From Celoporthe dispersa (taxonomy: Eukaryota; Ascomycota; Sordariomycetes; Diaporthales; Cryphonectriaceae): DNA of 64,000 bases. Under the pieces are notes generated by a model. The model made no database searches and had not been told where the DNA came from. It was given only the letters and a program-made list of their open reading frames with translations. This document shows, one piece after another, positions 22,601 to 33,971 of this stretch. Made by a program: the position numbers and the translations under genes. Numbering within the stretch: the first letter of the stretch is position 1; each line of letters starts with the position of its first letter. Location: assembly GCA_016584495.1 (NCBI GenBank), contig WAID01000012.1, forward strand, positions 682,001-746,000. Direction: 5' to 3'.

Positions 22601-24639
22601 TCGCCGAGGCCGTGTGTGGGCTGTCGACAGCATTGAACTCTGTGTGCGACTGGAAGGGACGCGGCGGCGTGTACCTGAGCGGCGGCAGGTTTGACAGGTG
22701 GCATGTCGACGCCAAGGGTATGCTCGTTGATGCTCAGGAGAGCCGCAGCGGCTTCGGCCTCATGAAGAAGGTGGTCGACATCGTCGCCCGCCAGCTCAAG
22801 GAAGCCTCGAGGTGGGGTGTCGGCACCGCCACGCCCGCCGTCCTGGCCCAGCTGGTGTCGCTGCTCACTGCGACCGATGTGCCCACCATGGAGCCATCGC
22901 TGGACCTGGAAGCCGAGCTGCAGGCCTGGGCGGGCAGGCCGTGGGAGGGCTCCAAGCTGCTCCGGCTGATCGAGCGGCTGACTCGCACCACCACGCGGAA
23001 GTGGTATCTGGACAGGCACGTGCACGGGTTTGAATCACCGCGAGGCTACCCCCGCGTCAGGCCTCCCAACAGCCTCACCATCCCGTCCGCGCCCACGGTG
23101 CTGCCGTTCCACACGTTCACCAACCCGCTGACGGCCAAGGACGTGCGGAGGATCTCGCAGCGCAACGCGCTCAGGATATCGTGCTCCACGCTCCGCTCGC
23201 CTTGGCTGCCAAAGTCGGTCTATCCACCTCCTGCCCCGCCGAAGCCGTGCCTCAATATCGGCTATGTATCCTCCGACTTCAACAATCACCCGCTCGCTCA
23301 CCTCATGCAGTCCGTATTCGGCTTCCACAACCAGGCCCGGGCGAAGGCCTTCTGCTATGCCACTACAGCAAGCGACAAGTCTGTGCATCGTCGGCAGATC
23401 GAGAACGAAGCGCCTGTCTTCCGGGACGTCAGCAGCTGGTCCTCGGACAAGCTGGTCGAGCAGATCGTAAAGGACGGCATCCACATCCTCGTCAACCTCA
23501 ACGGCTATACCAGAGGCGCGCGCAACGAGATCTTTGCCGCCCGGCCAGCCCCGATCCAGATGTCGTTCATGGGCTTCGCGGGCACCCTCGGGGCGGAATG
23601 GTGCGATTACCTCCTCGCAGATGCCACTGCCATCCCTCCCGAGACGCTGCGGCCGTACAGGTCCAACCTGACCTTGACCGACGTCTTCCGCGACGACGCC
23701 GAGGGCGAGGCCGAGGACTGGGTGTATTCTGAGAACATCATCTTTTGCAGGGACACGTTCTTCTGCTGCGACCACAGGCAGTCTGCCGACGTGATCGAGC
23801 GGGCTGTGACCTGGGAAGAGGAGCAGAGACGCCGGTGGGTGATGCGGAAGACGATCTTTCCCGATATCCCGGATGATGCTATCATCCTTGGTAATTTCAA
23901 CCAACTATACAAGGTACGCTGCCCCCTTCCCGACCCCTCCTCGACACTTTCTGTCCCGAATATCACCGCTCCGGGCTGTAGTAGGAACGAGCTGACGCCG
24001 GTACAGATCGACCCAACGACCTTCCGTACGTGGCTGCGGATCCTCGACAAGACGCCCAAGGCGATCCTGTGGCTCCTCAAATTCCCAGAGCTGGGCGAGC
24101 GCGCCCTCAGGGAGACAGCCGAAGAGTGGGCACCTCATGTCGCCAAGCGCATCTACTTCACCGACGTGGCGCCCAAGCAGCACCATATCTCTCGTGCCCG
24201 CGTCTGCGACTTATTCCTCGACACGCCCGAGTGTAACGCACACACCACAGCAGCCGATGTGTTGTGGTCCAGCACACCGCTCCTCACCCTCACCAGGTAT
24301 AACTACAAGATGTGCTCCAGGATGGCCGCCTCCATCCTGAAGGGCGCACTGCCTAGGAATGCCGCCGGCGATCAGGCCGCCACGGAGCTCATCGCAGGGG
24401 ATGACCAAGCATACGAGGACAAGGCCATCAAGCTCGCCAACGGGATCTCGTACCACATGTCCCCACAGGGCTACGGCCAGGCCGAGGGCCGGCTGTGGGA
24501 CCTGAGGAAGCTCCTGTTCGAGGCGAAATGGACCTGCGCGCTCTTCAACACCCAGCGTTGGGTTAGAGATCTCGAGGACGCATACGAGGAGGCGTGGAGA
24601 AGGTGGGTGGACGGCGTTGAGGGCGACATATATTTATGA
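19697..24639 (+). CDS. GT41 O-GlcNAc transferase-like TPR protein, three exons, two compensating indels
   Basis: Predicted UDP-GlcNAc:protein O-GlcNAc transferase of glycosyltransferase family 41, nucleocytoplasmic. Exons: 19697-21183, 21312-23913, 24007-24639, giving about 1573 residues. The first ~430 residues are low-complexity and Pro/Ser-rich. TPR-like helices follow (NPRENAKASLEMLRNLCEQ; HVEALSNIGATLYCLNRLDEA; HVHLHTNLGSLLKDIGQLDLA; DIALTNLANAVKDRGRIEEA). The catalytic part starts near residue 1135 with NIGYVSSDFNNHPLAHLMQS, then GIHILVNLNGYTRGARNEIF, RPAPIQMSFMGFAGTLGAEW, GNFNQLYKIDPTTFRTWL and LFLDTPECNAHTTAADVLW, the block that binds UDP in human OGT. A Q8 run sits at about 21914. 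Intron 2 (93 nt) is in frame and stop-free. The frame leaves and returns between 20269 and 20365. The start at 19697 is the first in-frame ATG with plausible protein; an upstream exon is possible. Confidence 0.93.
21908..21938 (+). repeat. (CAA)8 polyglutamine tract
   Basis: Trinucleotide run encoding eight glutamines after three leucines, inside a linker of the OGT-like protein between TPR blocks. Confidence 0.9.
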
Positions 24640-26398
24640 TTCTCGACGCATCCCGCCGTTCTCGGACTTGATCAAAGCACACCTACACACACACACACAC
24701 ACACACACACTATATGACCGTACCAACATGGAGGGAGGGAAATACAGGACCCGGACATCTTGGAGTCAGGAGCAGGGAAAAAGGAATTGTGTGTTTCTTT
24801 ATTAAAAATTTCAAGAGGAGGACCACGGGTTTCAGAACGCAAGTTCTGCGGATTGGGAAACAGGGAGGGGGGTGGGGCAGTGGTGACATCTATGCAACAC
24901 GAGATGTCAACAACGAACAGGAGAGGATCGAGCCGGGTCTACAAGGGCGTTCTTCTGCGCAAATATCATAGAGCATCTGTTGTTTTGTTGTGTTTCCTTT
25001 TCTTTCTTTTTTTTTCTTTTTTTCTTTTCTGGCTGCCATATGCCTTGGCCAGCCGGCTCACGGCCGTCATTAAGATTTAAGTCTCTCACCCCATGTTGCT
25101 CGCTTGTTTGACTGGCTGCCTGCATGCATACATTTCTTGTCCGCTTGAGCTTGTTTTATCTTGGCAAAGAACGTTTTCTTTCCTTATTCTTTCTATTTCT
25201 TTTGATACTCACCCTTGGATGCGAGACGGTATTCTTGACCTTTGGTGTTTGACCAGTCAAAGACGGGCCGGACCCTTTTTTTTTTCCGCTCTTGGGTGCT
25301 GGTCTTAATCCTTTTTTTTTCCCCCTCCCCAACCCTTTCCTTTATATCATTTCTTTTGGGTGCTCGGATTGTCACTAGCAATGGGTATACGGTACGCATT
25401 TACGACGTATGGATGACTTTGGAAATTTCAGGGCAAGCGGGCGAAAGGGGAACTTTTCCCATAGGAACAACTATACCCCCACCAGGTTAAGACTTCACAC
25501 CACTTCCCTTGCGCCCTCATGAGCCCAGCACTCTGCTACAAAACGGAGAAGCTGGGTTTGTAGGTGAGGGGGTAAGGGCGGGTGAGTGTGGTAGTCCTGC
25601 TGGTTGATGAGATATCAGGAGATGAATTCTATTTTTTTTCTTTTCTCTTATCGGTATTCATTTGTTGTTGCTGTGTGTGATCTGTGGTGGAGGGTGTAGT
25701 GGTGAAGGATTTGGCTCTCGTAGGCAAGGCCACACTGACTTACAACAGGCCTGCTCCCATGAGCCCTAGAAATTGGGTGCATTTAGATGGAGACAGTCGG
25801 CAGAAGTGTATGCCTTGATGATTTCTGCCAAACTCGCTTGCTCCCTTTTTATATATATACATATATATATATCAACACTCGCGCGCAGGGTCCGTGTTTC
25901 TTGACTAGGCAAGTAATAAGAGAGTTTCTCAACCACCTGAGCCTTCTTGTCCAGTGTTGACGTGCGAGCCTTTTGCATGGTGAACAGGCTGACTGCTCGT
26001 ACATCTGCTTCGACCTGATTCGAATCGTGGAGGAAGGTAGCCAAGGCCCAAAAGTGAAATTCTCCCAGTCCTAAAAGCTGGACGACCGCAAATAATTAAA
26101 GGGAAAAAAGGGAAAGAAGAAGAATAAAAAGAAACAAAGAAAGCGGCGGTCAAATTGAAGCGGCTTGGAACATCACCGCCACTTCTTAGCCGCAGAAGAC
26201 CGGCACAGAAAGCCCCCCTCACCCCCTTCTTTTTCCTTTCAGCGTCTCGTCTGCCATAAAAAAGATGATCGTTGCCGTCGTCACTGTAGTATTGTCATAA
26301 AATCCCTATAGAACGCAACGATTATTTCCAAGAAAGAGGAAAGAACCCTCCCTCCTCCCCCCCCCCCGCCCCAAAAAGGGGGGGTGGGATGGTAGTCG
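24640..26398. other. Intergenic, OGT-like gene to tRNA-Gly
   Basis: No supported gene. A (CA)n run follows the OGT stop by about 45 bases. T-rich tracts at 25000-25030 and 25278-25320 and an (AT)n tract at 25849-25872 are present. A C10 next to a G7 homopolymer block lies at about 26358-26388. Confidence 0.55.
24685..24710 (+). repeat. (CA)n microsatellite in OGT-like gene 3' region
   Basis: Twenty-six bases of perfect CA alternation, 45 bases after the stop codon, so probably inside the 3' UTR. Confidence 0.9.
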
Positions 26399-26421
26399 AA
26401 AAAAAAAAAAAAGGTCAAAAA
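26399..26421 (-). terminator. RNA polymerase III terminator of tRNA-Gly
   Basis: Directly 3' of the tRNA on the minus strand the transcript would read T5 (26417-26421) and then T14 (26399-26412), a strong pol III stop with backup. Confidence 0.8.
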
Positions 26422-26424
26422 GTG

Positions 26425-26495
26425 TGCGCAAACCCGGAATCGAACCGGGGGCCCATCGATGGCAACGATGGATTTTACCACTAAACCATTTGCGC
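26425..26495 (-). tRNA. tRNA-Gly (anticodon GCC)
   Basis: The minus strand folds into a cloverleaf of 71 nt. The acceptor stem pairs GCGCAAA with TTTGCGC and is followed by discriminator A. The D-arm box A reads TGGTTTAGTGG, the anticodon loop reads TTGCCAT between CATCG and CGATG, and the T arm CCCGG-TTCGATT-CCGGG carries box B. There is no intron. Confidence 0.97.
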
Positions 26496-27204
26496 TACAG
26501 CTGCGAACCGATCATGTTCTACATCAAATTCGGGGAAACATGTACACTATATACTCACCCCCCTGACTATCGCTCGGCCTCGCATCTATTAACCTGGCCT
26601 ACCGAGACTCTTCATACTCTGCCCAGAGGGTATGTATAAATTAGTTGAACTAGACAATGAGACCGTGGCCTTCTAAATCACAGGCCAGTACATGCTTTAC
26701 CGAGACCAGGATGAAAAACCTTCGTCGAAGCCGCACAGGCGCAGGAACAAGTAAAATACTAGCTCTGATCACTACAACGACCAATAGTAGCCAACACGAC
26801 CTGGACTCTGCTGGTCTGTAGTCGCAACGCAGACCAGATGCACAGGATTTATTTCTCTTGTATGCTTTTTCTCTCGAGTTGCCTTGCTCCTCCTCATGCA
26901 AGGTAAGTGGATGCTATGACGCCCCGTCCCCAAACCTCCAGCCTGAATTTTACCCAACGGCAGAGCATACACACCCAAGATGATGACTTATATACCAAGC
27001 CATCCTATCCCTTCATCCTCTATCCCCTTTCCATCCCTCCCTTCCTTTTTTTTTTTTAAATTTCTTTTCCAACTCCCATAATCATCTTGACCAACAAAAC
27101 TATCCTGTAACTCTGGGAACAAAATGTCCATGGTGGCATCAGGCCGTACGCACGTACGCACGTACGCGCGCGCGCACACACACACACATACACACCCCCC
27201 CATC
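26496..27204. other. Intergenic, tRNA-Gly to SRP72 3' end
   Basis: No supported gene. The last 60 bases before the SRP72 stop form a 51-base perfect alternating purine-pyrimidine run (27145-27195), and a T12 run lies at 27046-27057. Confidence 0.6.
27145..27195. repeat. 51-bp perfect purine-pyrimidine alternation (Z-DNA-type)
   Basis: Three ACGTACGC-like units pass into CGCGCGCGC and then CACACACACATACACAC without a single break in purine-pyrimidine alternation. It starts 10 bases after the SRP72 stop in the gene's own orientation, so it would lie in the 3' UTR. Confidence 0.9.
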
Positions 27205-29304
27205 TTACTTCCGTCCCTTCTTCTTCTTGCCGCCCCCGCCCTGTGGCGCCTTCTCGACCTTGATCTGGCCCGCGCCGCCCGCCAGGTTCAGCATCTCGCC
27301 CTCGCCCGCCACGAGCCCACCCTGCGTCGACTCGGCCGCCTTCTTCTTGCCCTTCTTGTTCTTGGGCCGGTAGTTGCTGCGGTCGCGCAGCGGCACCCAG
27401 CGCTCCGGGTCCGGCTTGACGTTGGGGTCGTAGTTCTTGCCCAGGCGCGGCTTCTTCTTCTTGTGTTGCTGGGATCCGCCGGCGGCGGTGATGGTCGTGG
27501 TCTCGGCGGTTGGTGCTGCTGCATCGGCACCTTCTTCTGTCTTGCGCTTCTTCCTGGCCGGTGAGGGTTGTTGGGCCGCCGGGAAGGCGGGCACGCCTGC
27601 GTCTAGGAGGGCGGAGATGTCGATGCCTGCCGTGAGCTCGTCGACCGAGCTGAGGGACGACAGGTGCGGCTCGACCTTGGCGTAGTCGGTCGTCGCATAA
27701 GACGCTATGAAGCCGGCCTGCGCGATCCGGTCATCTGGGTCTTGAGCCACGAGGCGCTCAAAGGCAGAGCCTGCGGTGGTCAGGTCGGCTGGTCTCGACG
27801 AGTGGAGGAGCTCCACGCCCGCCTCCCGCAGCAGGGTTGTCGAGGACTGCTTTGGTATGCTCTGCCAGTACGCTGCTGCCCGGCCGAGCTCGTCGCGGAT
27901 ATCCTTCTTGCGGTTCTGCGTGCGGTACAGGGCGACGGCCAGGGAGACCAGGCCAGGCGCGTAGCGGACGTCTTGGTGGCCGGCCTCGCCGGCCTCCTCG
28001 ACGTACTTGAAGAACCTGTGGAGGACGTCGATGGCGCTGTCGTACTTCTTGGCGTGGACGTAGAGCTGTATGACGGTCAGGAGCAGGCCGACATCGTAGG
28101 GGCGCTCCTCGAGCAGCCCGACGACCTTTGTCAGAGCTTCCCTGTCTGCTTGTGACCTGGCCTTGGCCGCCGCGTTCAGGTAGCCCCACGAGACCCTCTC
28201 GAGGTCTGTCGAGGGCGTCGGGTCCGCCTTGACGAGATGAGCCGTGCGCTTCTTGACAGCACTAGCCTTGTAGCACTGCAGGTCGATCGCGGCCTGGTTG
28301 CGCATCACGCCCACGGCCTGGTGGTTGAACAGCTTGCCGTTGCCCGTCTTGGCTTCAGGTACCAGCTCGGAGAGCCTCTGGACCATGAAGGGGTTGGTGA
28401 GGGATTTCGAGATCAGGGCGTTCCACTTGCCAGCGGCACTGATGGAATCGTCGGAGATGCTGTCCGCTGTATCAGCACATGCTCCAGCTATATATATATA
28501 TATATATATATATATCCACACCTGGTTGGGGGTGGTTCACTTACTCGTAGCCCTCTACGCCCTTGTGTAGTGCGGCAGCCTCCTCCTTCTTGCCCATCAG
28601 CGCGAGGACGTAGGCCTGCTGCAGGAGGATGGGCAGCATCTCGGTCCTCTTGTCCTCCTCGCTCAGGTCCTCGGCGGCATCGCACAGGTCCGCCGCCCTC
28701 TTGAGCAGTATCGACGCCTTGGCGAGGTCGCCCCTGGCCACACAGCCGCAGCCGGCATTATACGCCGTCTCGAAGGCCTCGAGGTCCTCCCGGCCGGGCT
28801 TCTTGCTCCTCTCGGGGACCAGGTCCCCCGGCCCTGCCACTCGAGCTGCGCGCGGGTCGCCAGCAGGTTGATCTTGAGGTCGGTGTCCTCGCCCAGGTTG
28901 CCCCGCCCCTCCTCCTCGTCGTCGTCGTCCCCGAGCAGGGCGTCGTACAGGCGCAGGGCGTCGTCGAACCTCTCGGCGCGGTAGGCCACCTGCGCGGCGA
29001 CGTGCCTCAGGGCCCTCCCTCCGTCGTGCCTCGCCAGCAGCTCCGAGGCCTCGTCCAGGGAGCCCGTCTTGTAGAGTGCGTAGCTCTTGCCCAGGGCGCA
29101 CCGGCTCTCGAGCGCGTCGCCGCCCGCCGCGATCACGCGCAGGGCATCGTCGTAGCGCTCGAGGCGGAGCAGGGCCGTCACCTTTGTGTGCTGCGCGGGG
29201 AGGGACTTGGGGTCGGAGGCGAGCGCGGCGTCGGCGGCGGCCAGGGCCTCGGCGTGGTCGTCTATGCTGGTGCGCGCGAGGAGGCTGGTCAGGCTGGAGG
29301 CCAT
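27205..29304 (-). CDS. SRP72: Signal recognition particle subunit SRP72, two exons, one frameshift
   Basis: SRP72 binds SRP68 and SRP RNA and supports co-translational targeting to the ER. On the minus strand, exon 1 is 29304-28545 and exon 2 is 28459-27205, about 671 residues. The N-terminal TPR region starts MASSLTSLLARTSIDDHAEAL; TPR-like helices continue through AFETAYNAGCGCVARGDLAKA and QLYVHAKKYDSAIDVL. The C-terminus has the RNA-binding signature KKKKPRLGKNYDPNVKPDPE followed by RWVPLRDRSNY and a lysine-rich tail. The intron (85 nt) contains (TA)13. Of two CAG acceptors six bases apart, only the downstream one keeps frame. A run of five C at 28825-28829 lacks one base: EWQGRG must continue as DLVPERSKKPGREDLEAF. 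The ATG is followed by the family's usual alternating Ala/Leu helices. Confidence 0.95.
28489..28515 (-). repeat. (TA)13 microsatellite in the SRP72 intron
   Basis: Perfect TA alternation filling the middle third of the 85-nt intron, upstream of the branch-like TGCTGAT. Confidence 0.95.
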
Positions 29305-31277
29305 GGTGGATCTGGATCCCGCCGTGAGGGTTCGGTCGGTTCGGTTGGGTTCGAAGGACGGCGCGTGGGCAACTTGGTGGTGGTGGTGGTGATGATGATG
29401 ATGATGATGATAGTTGCGGGATGTTTCTACTGTGGTATGCTCATGGTCTCGGGGAAGATGCCAGGGAGAGTGAAGAGGCAATCTTCTTGCCTGTGGTCCT
29501 GTCTCTCTTGGATCCGCTCTCAGAGCTGTGCGGAGAGCCCTCGAGATGTCCAGACGCGGGGTGGTGCTGTGGGAAAGCAGGGCAAGGAGGGATTCGCGTT
29601 TTTGGAGGGGCAGCTGCCGGTGAGGCTTCTCGCCGGGGAGGGAAAGCTCAAGCAGGTTGTTGTTCCTCTGGCAGTTTTTGGTGGGGCTACTGTACTAACC
29701 TGGAAGCACCTGCCAGGCCTGCCGCATCCGCCACGTCTGTGCTGAAAAGGTACGTACACGGTACTTGGTACTTGCAGCCACGCACCCAGCTTAACAAATA
29801 GCATCGCCAGACGGATTTGATTTCCACCAGGACATACTTCACTGTGGCTGGTACAAAAGTCAGCTGAGATTAAAGCCTCGTGGTTGTTCCACGGCCAAAA
29901 AGCCCTCTGGACGTTCTCAAGACGCATCATGTTTCCTCAACTTACAGTACAGAAGAGGTCAGCTCATATGCCAATCATGACTACTGGAGAAGGAGAAGAA
30001 GAAGTGAAAAAGAGAAGGGCATTCAATTTGTGGTATCAAAATTGAGGACATTATTAACAAATTAAAGCACACTGGCCCCCCCCTCTTCCAGTGGACCCAG
30101 CTGTCGTCGTTTGCATACAGCCCCAGATATCATCTTTCGAGCCTCCTTCCAAGGTCAACAACTCTCACCGTTATGAGTTGCAGGACCCCAAAAATGAGTG
30201 GGAGATGGTATGCACCCAAGGGCGAAGACCACCCTGTCACCAAGTTTCGTGTCTTTTTTTCACTCAAGGGACGGTGCTCACCACCTGGGCGAAACAGACA
30301 GAAAACTCCTCCTTCCTCTTCCGTCGACAGACATCCCGCAAGAGACCAAGGCATCTTTGGACGGCAGCCACATCAGGCAGCTACAGGCGAGTATTGCAGC
30401 CTGTGTGATGGGTTGCACAGCACTCTGGGTGCAGCTTTCCCTCCAGCCGTCATCGAACTTGCGCAGCAGTTGGTAAACCACCCCTCTTGACCCCTGAAAA
30501 GGGCAAATCTGGTACCAACGTCGCACAGGATAATCCGAGAAACCCACACCCCGGTGAGGTTTTGTATGCAGCGGAGGCGAGGGGGAAGGGTGTCCGTCGG
30601 TGGTGTGATTGTGCCTCCTCTCCCATCCCGTCCCCTGCCCTGCACTGTCACCCCCCCCCCCTTCTTGGTCTGATGCGGCCGGTACTCCCGGGGCCGTCCG
30701 TCCCGGAAGGTGGCGAGTCCCGTTCTTTTTTTCTTTTCTCTTTTTTTTTGTTGTTCTTCCCTGCGGTACAGTATGCCGTCGAGGACTGATCCCCGGTATC
30801 GCAGCAAAAGTGTCAGTTCGGAGGTGACATTCGGGGACTGCAGAGGCCGCCTATCCATCAAACATGCAGATCCATCGTCCAGCTGCAGGCGGTGTATAGT
30901 ATGTTGGTAAGACGTACTGGCACGCACCATGGGTTTCCAATTGTCGAGGGAGGAGGGCGGTGGGCGGCGGTCTTTCTCCGTGCAGCACGGCTGATTTTAA
31001 AAATGGGAGCCCGCATGGGATTTGCTTATGTCTTTCTTTTTTTCTTCCTTCCTTTTTGCGTTGTAACAATGCGGTGGAAAATGCATTCTGACAACCTCGT
31101 GCTAGGCGTCGTCACATGCTGCTGGCCTGCTTTGTTTCTTTCTTCCTCTCTCGCCCGTGTCCAATATGAGTCCCAACCGCCCACCCCTCCCACCACCACC
31201 ACCACTACACATTCCGCTGCAACCCTAGGACCACCCCCCTCGTTTCGCTCGGTACCTTCCTGCCCAGCCCCCTCTCT
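29305..31277. other. Intergenic, SRP72 promoter to the 3' end of the next minus-strand gene
   Basis: No supported gene. ORFs of up to 185 residues on the minus strand lack protein-like composition. The stretch holds pyrimidine tracts (30725-30750, 31140-31280) and a C10 run at about 30651. Confidence 0.55.
29374..29411 (-). repeat. Trinucleotide tract (GGT)n(GAT)n in SRP72 leader
   Basis: About five GGT units followed by seven GAT units on the plus strand (ATC/ACC units in the transcript), 70-107 bases upstream of the SRP72 start codon. Confidence 0.9.
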
Positions 31278-32378
31278 CTAGTTGCCCCTTCTAAACAGCC
31301 CTAGGAACTTCTTCTCCTTCACCATCGGCTGGTACGGCTTCAGCGGATACACGACGGGCGCGCTGTAGTGCTCGTTCGACCCTTCATCCAGGTCGTTGAG
31401 GAGTGCCCGCCGCCACCTGCGGTCTGGTATCTCGCCCAGCCTCGTGCTGCCCGAGGACGCCGAGATGAGCGAGAAGCGATTGGTCATGTTGGACAGCCGC
31501 CGGGAGAGTGGGAACCGCCCCGCCCCGCTGTCCCTGCGCTCCATAGCGTCCAGGAGCGGGGTCTGGAGGGACGGCTCCAGACGTGGTGCAAGCGGTGGTA
31601 GTGGTGGTAGTGGTGCCTCGGTCGGTCTTCTCCTGGGGGCCGCTGGCGTGGGAGAGGAGTTGCTGTTGGTCCTCTCGACCTTCTTGGGTGCCTTGATGCT
31701 TTTTTCTCTTGGTAGTCTTGTCCGGTGGTGGGGAGGGCCTCGCGCCCGAGGACGTGTTGCTCCGTGACGACCTGGAGGTACCTGATGACTTGGTCGTGGA
31801 GCTTGTCGTATTCGATGACCTGGACGACCTGGAGTTGGTCGTCGCGGAGACGACCGAGCCCTGGGAGGCCTTGCTGTCCAGCCGCTGGGACAGCTGGTCG
31901 AACGCCCTGATCGCCTGCAGCCTCGACGAGTTGGACAGCGACGTCAGCGACTGGTAGTCCAGCGCCGGGTTGGGCCCCTTGCTCGCCAGCCGTATGAGGC
32001 TCTTGATGGCGGCATTGAGCCTCTTCAGCACCTTGTCGAGCGCCGACCTCGCTTTTGCTATACGCAGTGACCACCGTCTCAGTCATGTATCCATTTTGAC
32101 GCCAGCACGGCTCGCTGGTCGGGGAGGGGGGAGTGGGTCCTTCTCTCACAGTCGCCCTTCTCGAAGCGGCTCCCGGCCACGGACACCCGTGACGAGTATG
32201 CGCGCTCGACCTTCCTGCGGTCCGTTCTCAGCGAGTGCCTCAGGAGGGACTGCCGCTCGCTGGTCTTGGTGGTCTTGCGGGTCCCATCCTGCTTCTTCTG
32301 CCGCTTGAAGGCCTTCAGTAGGGCGAGACAGTTGTCATATGTCAAGAGGAGCGCCGATACGCTCTCGTCAAAGCCCAT
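31278..32378 (-). CDS. Uncharacterised fungal protein, two exons, one frameshift
   Basis: Family function unknown to me. It looks like a conserved filamentous-fungal hypothetical protein. On the minus strand exon 1 is 32378-32150 and exon 2 is 32057-31278, about 335 residues. The N-terminal helical region reads MGFDESVSALLLTYDNCLAL then a basic stretch and KVERAYSSRVSVAGSRFEKG. The intron (92 nt) splits a Ser codon, after which KARSALDKVLKRLNAAIKSL and LDYQSLTSLSNSSRLQAIRA continue the helical domain. A Ser/Pro-rich linker follows, with TEAPLPPLPPLAP, and the conserved-looking tail has RWRRALLNDLDEGSNEHYSA and ends FLGLFRRGN. One extra T in the T6 run at 31700-31705 breaks the frame. No catalytic motif, signal peptide or membrane segment is visible. 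Confidence 0.8.
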
Positions 32379-33054
32379 CTTCTCCCTCGATTTGCGTTGC
32401 CTGCAGGGCGGGCGCGCCCAATCCCCGGTCAGGCGTAAAGAGGACGCTTGGCTTCAAGGTATCAACTAATACCCGGTTGAGCCCGCTCACGTACTTGGGG
32501 CGAAGATCGAAGCAGAAGCCAAGACAGTTACCGTGCAGTGACTCTAGCCTTGCTGAGAGTTTGAAAAAAAGCATCACGGCTGGTCAGAGTGCGGGGCGCG
32601 TGTATGTACTGAGGGCGGCTGGGCGCTTAGCCGCCAGCAACTGATAGGCTCCATCCAGACCTGCAGGACTTTTGGAGCATCCCAGCCAATCGACCTGCAT
32701 AAGTAGGAAGCCCAGGGCAGCAGAAAGAAGGAAGGGGAAGGGAAAAAAAGAGAAAAAAAAAAGGCCAAAACCGGGACGGGCGTATCAGTTTAGTATGCTC
32801 CCAAGCAGGCCCAAATTATGATGATGGAACACTTCTTCAACTCGGGTTTGAAGCTTCAGAACATGAATGAGTATCCTGAATATACACGTAGTCATTCTAA
32901 GGAACCGTACAACTCCCCTCCTTGCTGGCCCTCGGATGCCGATTGCCCAGCATCCGAGGACAGGATAGATAGGCGAGACGGAGATAGCGGCGCGGCCAAA
33001 CCACCACCCGCACCCGACAAAAGAATGTTGTCAAATGAGCGCCCAGACACAGAA

Positions 33055-33078
33055 TGTGTGTGTGTGTGTGTGTGTGTG
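33055..33078 (+). repeat. (GT)12 microsatellite
   Basis: Perfect GT alternation in the gene-free divergent interval. Confidence 0.9.
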
Positions 33079-33931
33079 GCAAAACGTTGCTCAGGTGCAG
33101 TCCTCCCTCCCGAGGATGAGCGGCTCAAACAGAGATCCTACCGCAAGACTCGGGGTTCTCTTCCCTCTCCGGTGACGTCCCGATGCGTGGGGGAGGATGA
33201 AGTAGGTGGGCTCTGTCAGGCGAACCGACCAGAAGGCTCGTTCCGGCCACTGAATCCCATGGGCTGGCGGACCCCTGACCGCCATCGGTACACCCACTCC
33301 TGTCACCCACTCCACCATCACCCACGGGGTAGTGGGCCGATATTAGGTAAAAGTTCCCGGCCCATCTCCAGGCGAGAGGGAGAGGGAAAAGCATGGGGAG
33401 ACAGACAAGTATCCCAACGACACGGGAAGCCATCGCTGCAGGGGGACCAACCCGCCCGTCGATACGACCTGCAGTTGGAGAGAGATGGGGGGGAGGGGGA
33501 GGTATTGCAGGGCTAGGTAGTGTAGGGCCGATGTCTGTCCAGGGCTGCTCCTTTGCATCTTCCGGGTCGGGATGGTCACTGGTCAGAGAAGATGTGGTGT
33601 GGTGTGTGAGTGTGTGTGGCACAGCGAGAACAAGTCTTGCTCTTTTTTTTCTTTTCTTCCCCTCTTCTTTTTCTTTTCCTTGGTTTTCTCTTTCTTTCTC
33701 TGCCCACTTCCCGCTAAGGCCGTCCACTGCTGCTTGCTGCAAGGTGGTGGCAGAAGTACATAACAACAAGTGCGGACTGCGGCGCGTGTCGGACCACGGA
33801 GGCAAAATAGACGACGCGATGAACGCGGCTCGCTGGTATTGGCGGCCAATAGAGATAACACATCCGACAGCTTGGCGGGACCTAATATGCATGTCTCTAA
33901 TGCCGTGTTATCGCCCTGTCACAGACACACA

Positions 33932-33968
<37 letters not shown>
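33932..33968 (+). repeat. (CA)18 microsatellite
   Basis: Thirty-seven bases of perfect CA alternation, preceded by two imperfect units (CACAGACACACAGACAC). It is the longest dinucleotide run in the window. Confidence 0.95.
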
Positions 33969-33971
<3 letters not shown>

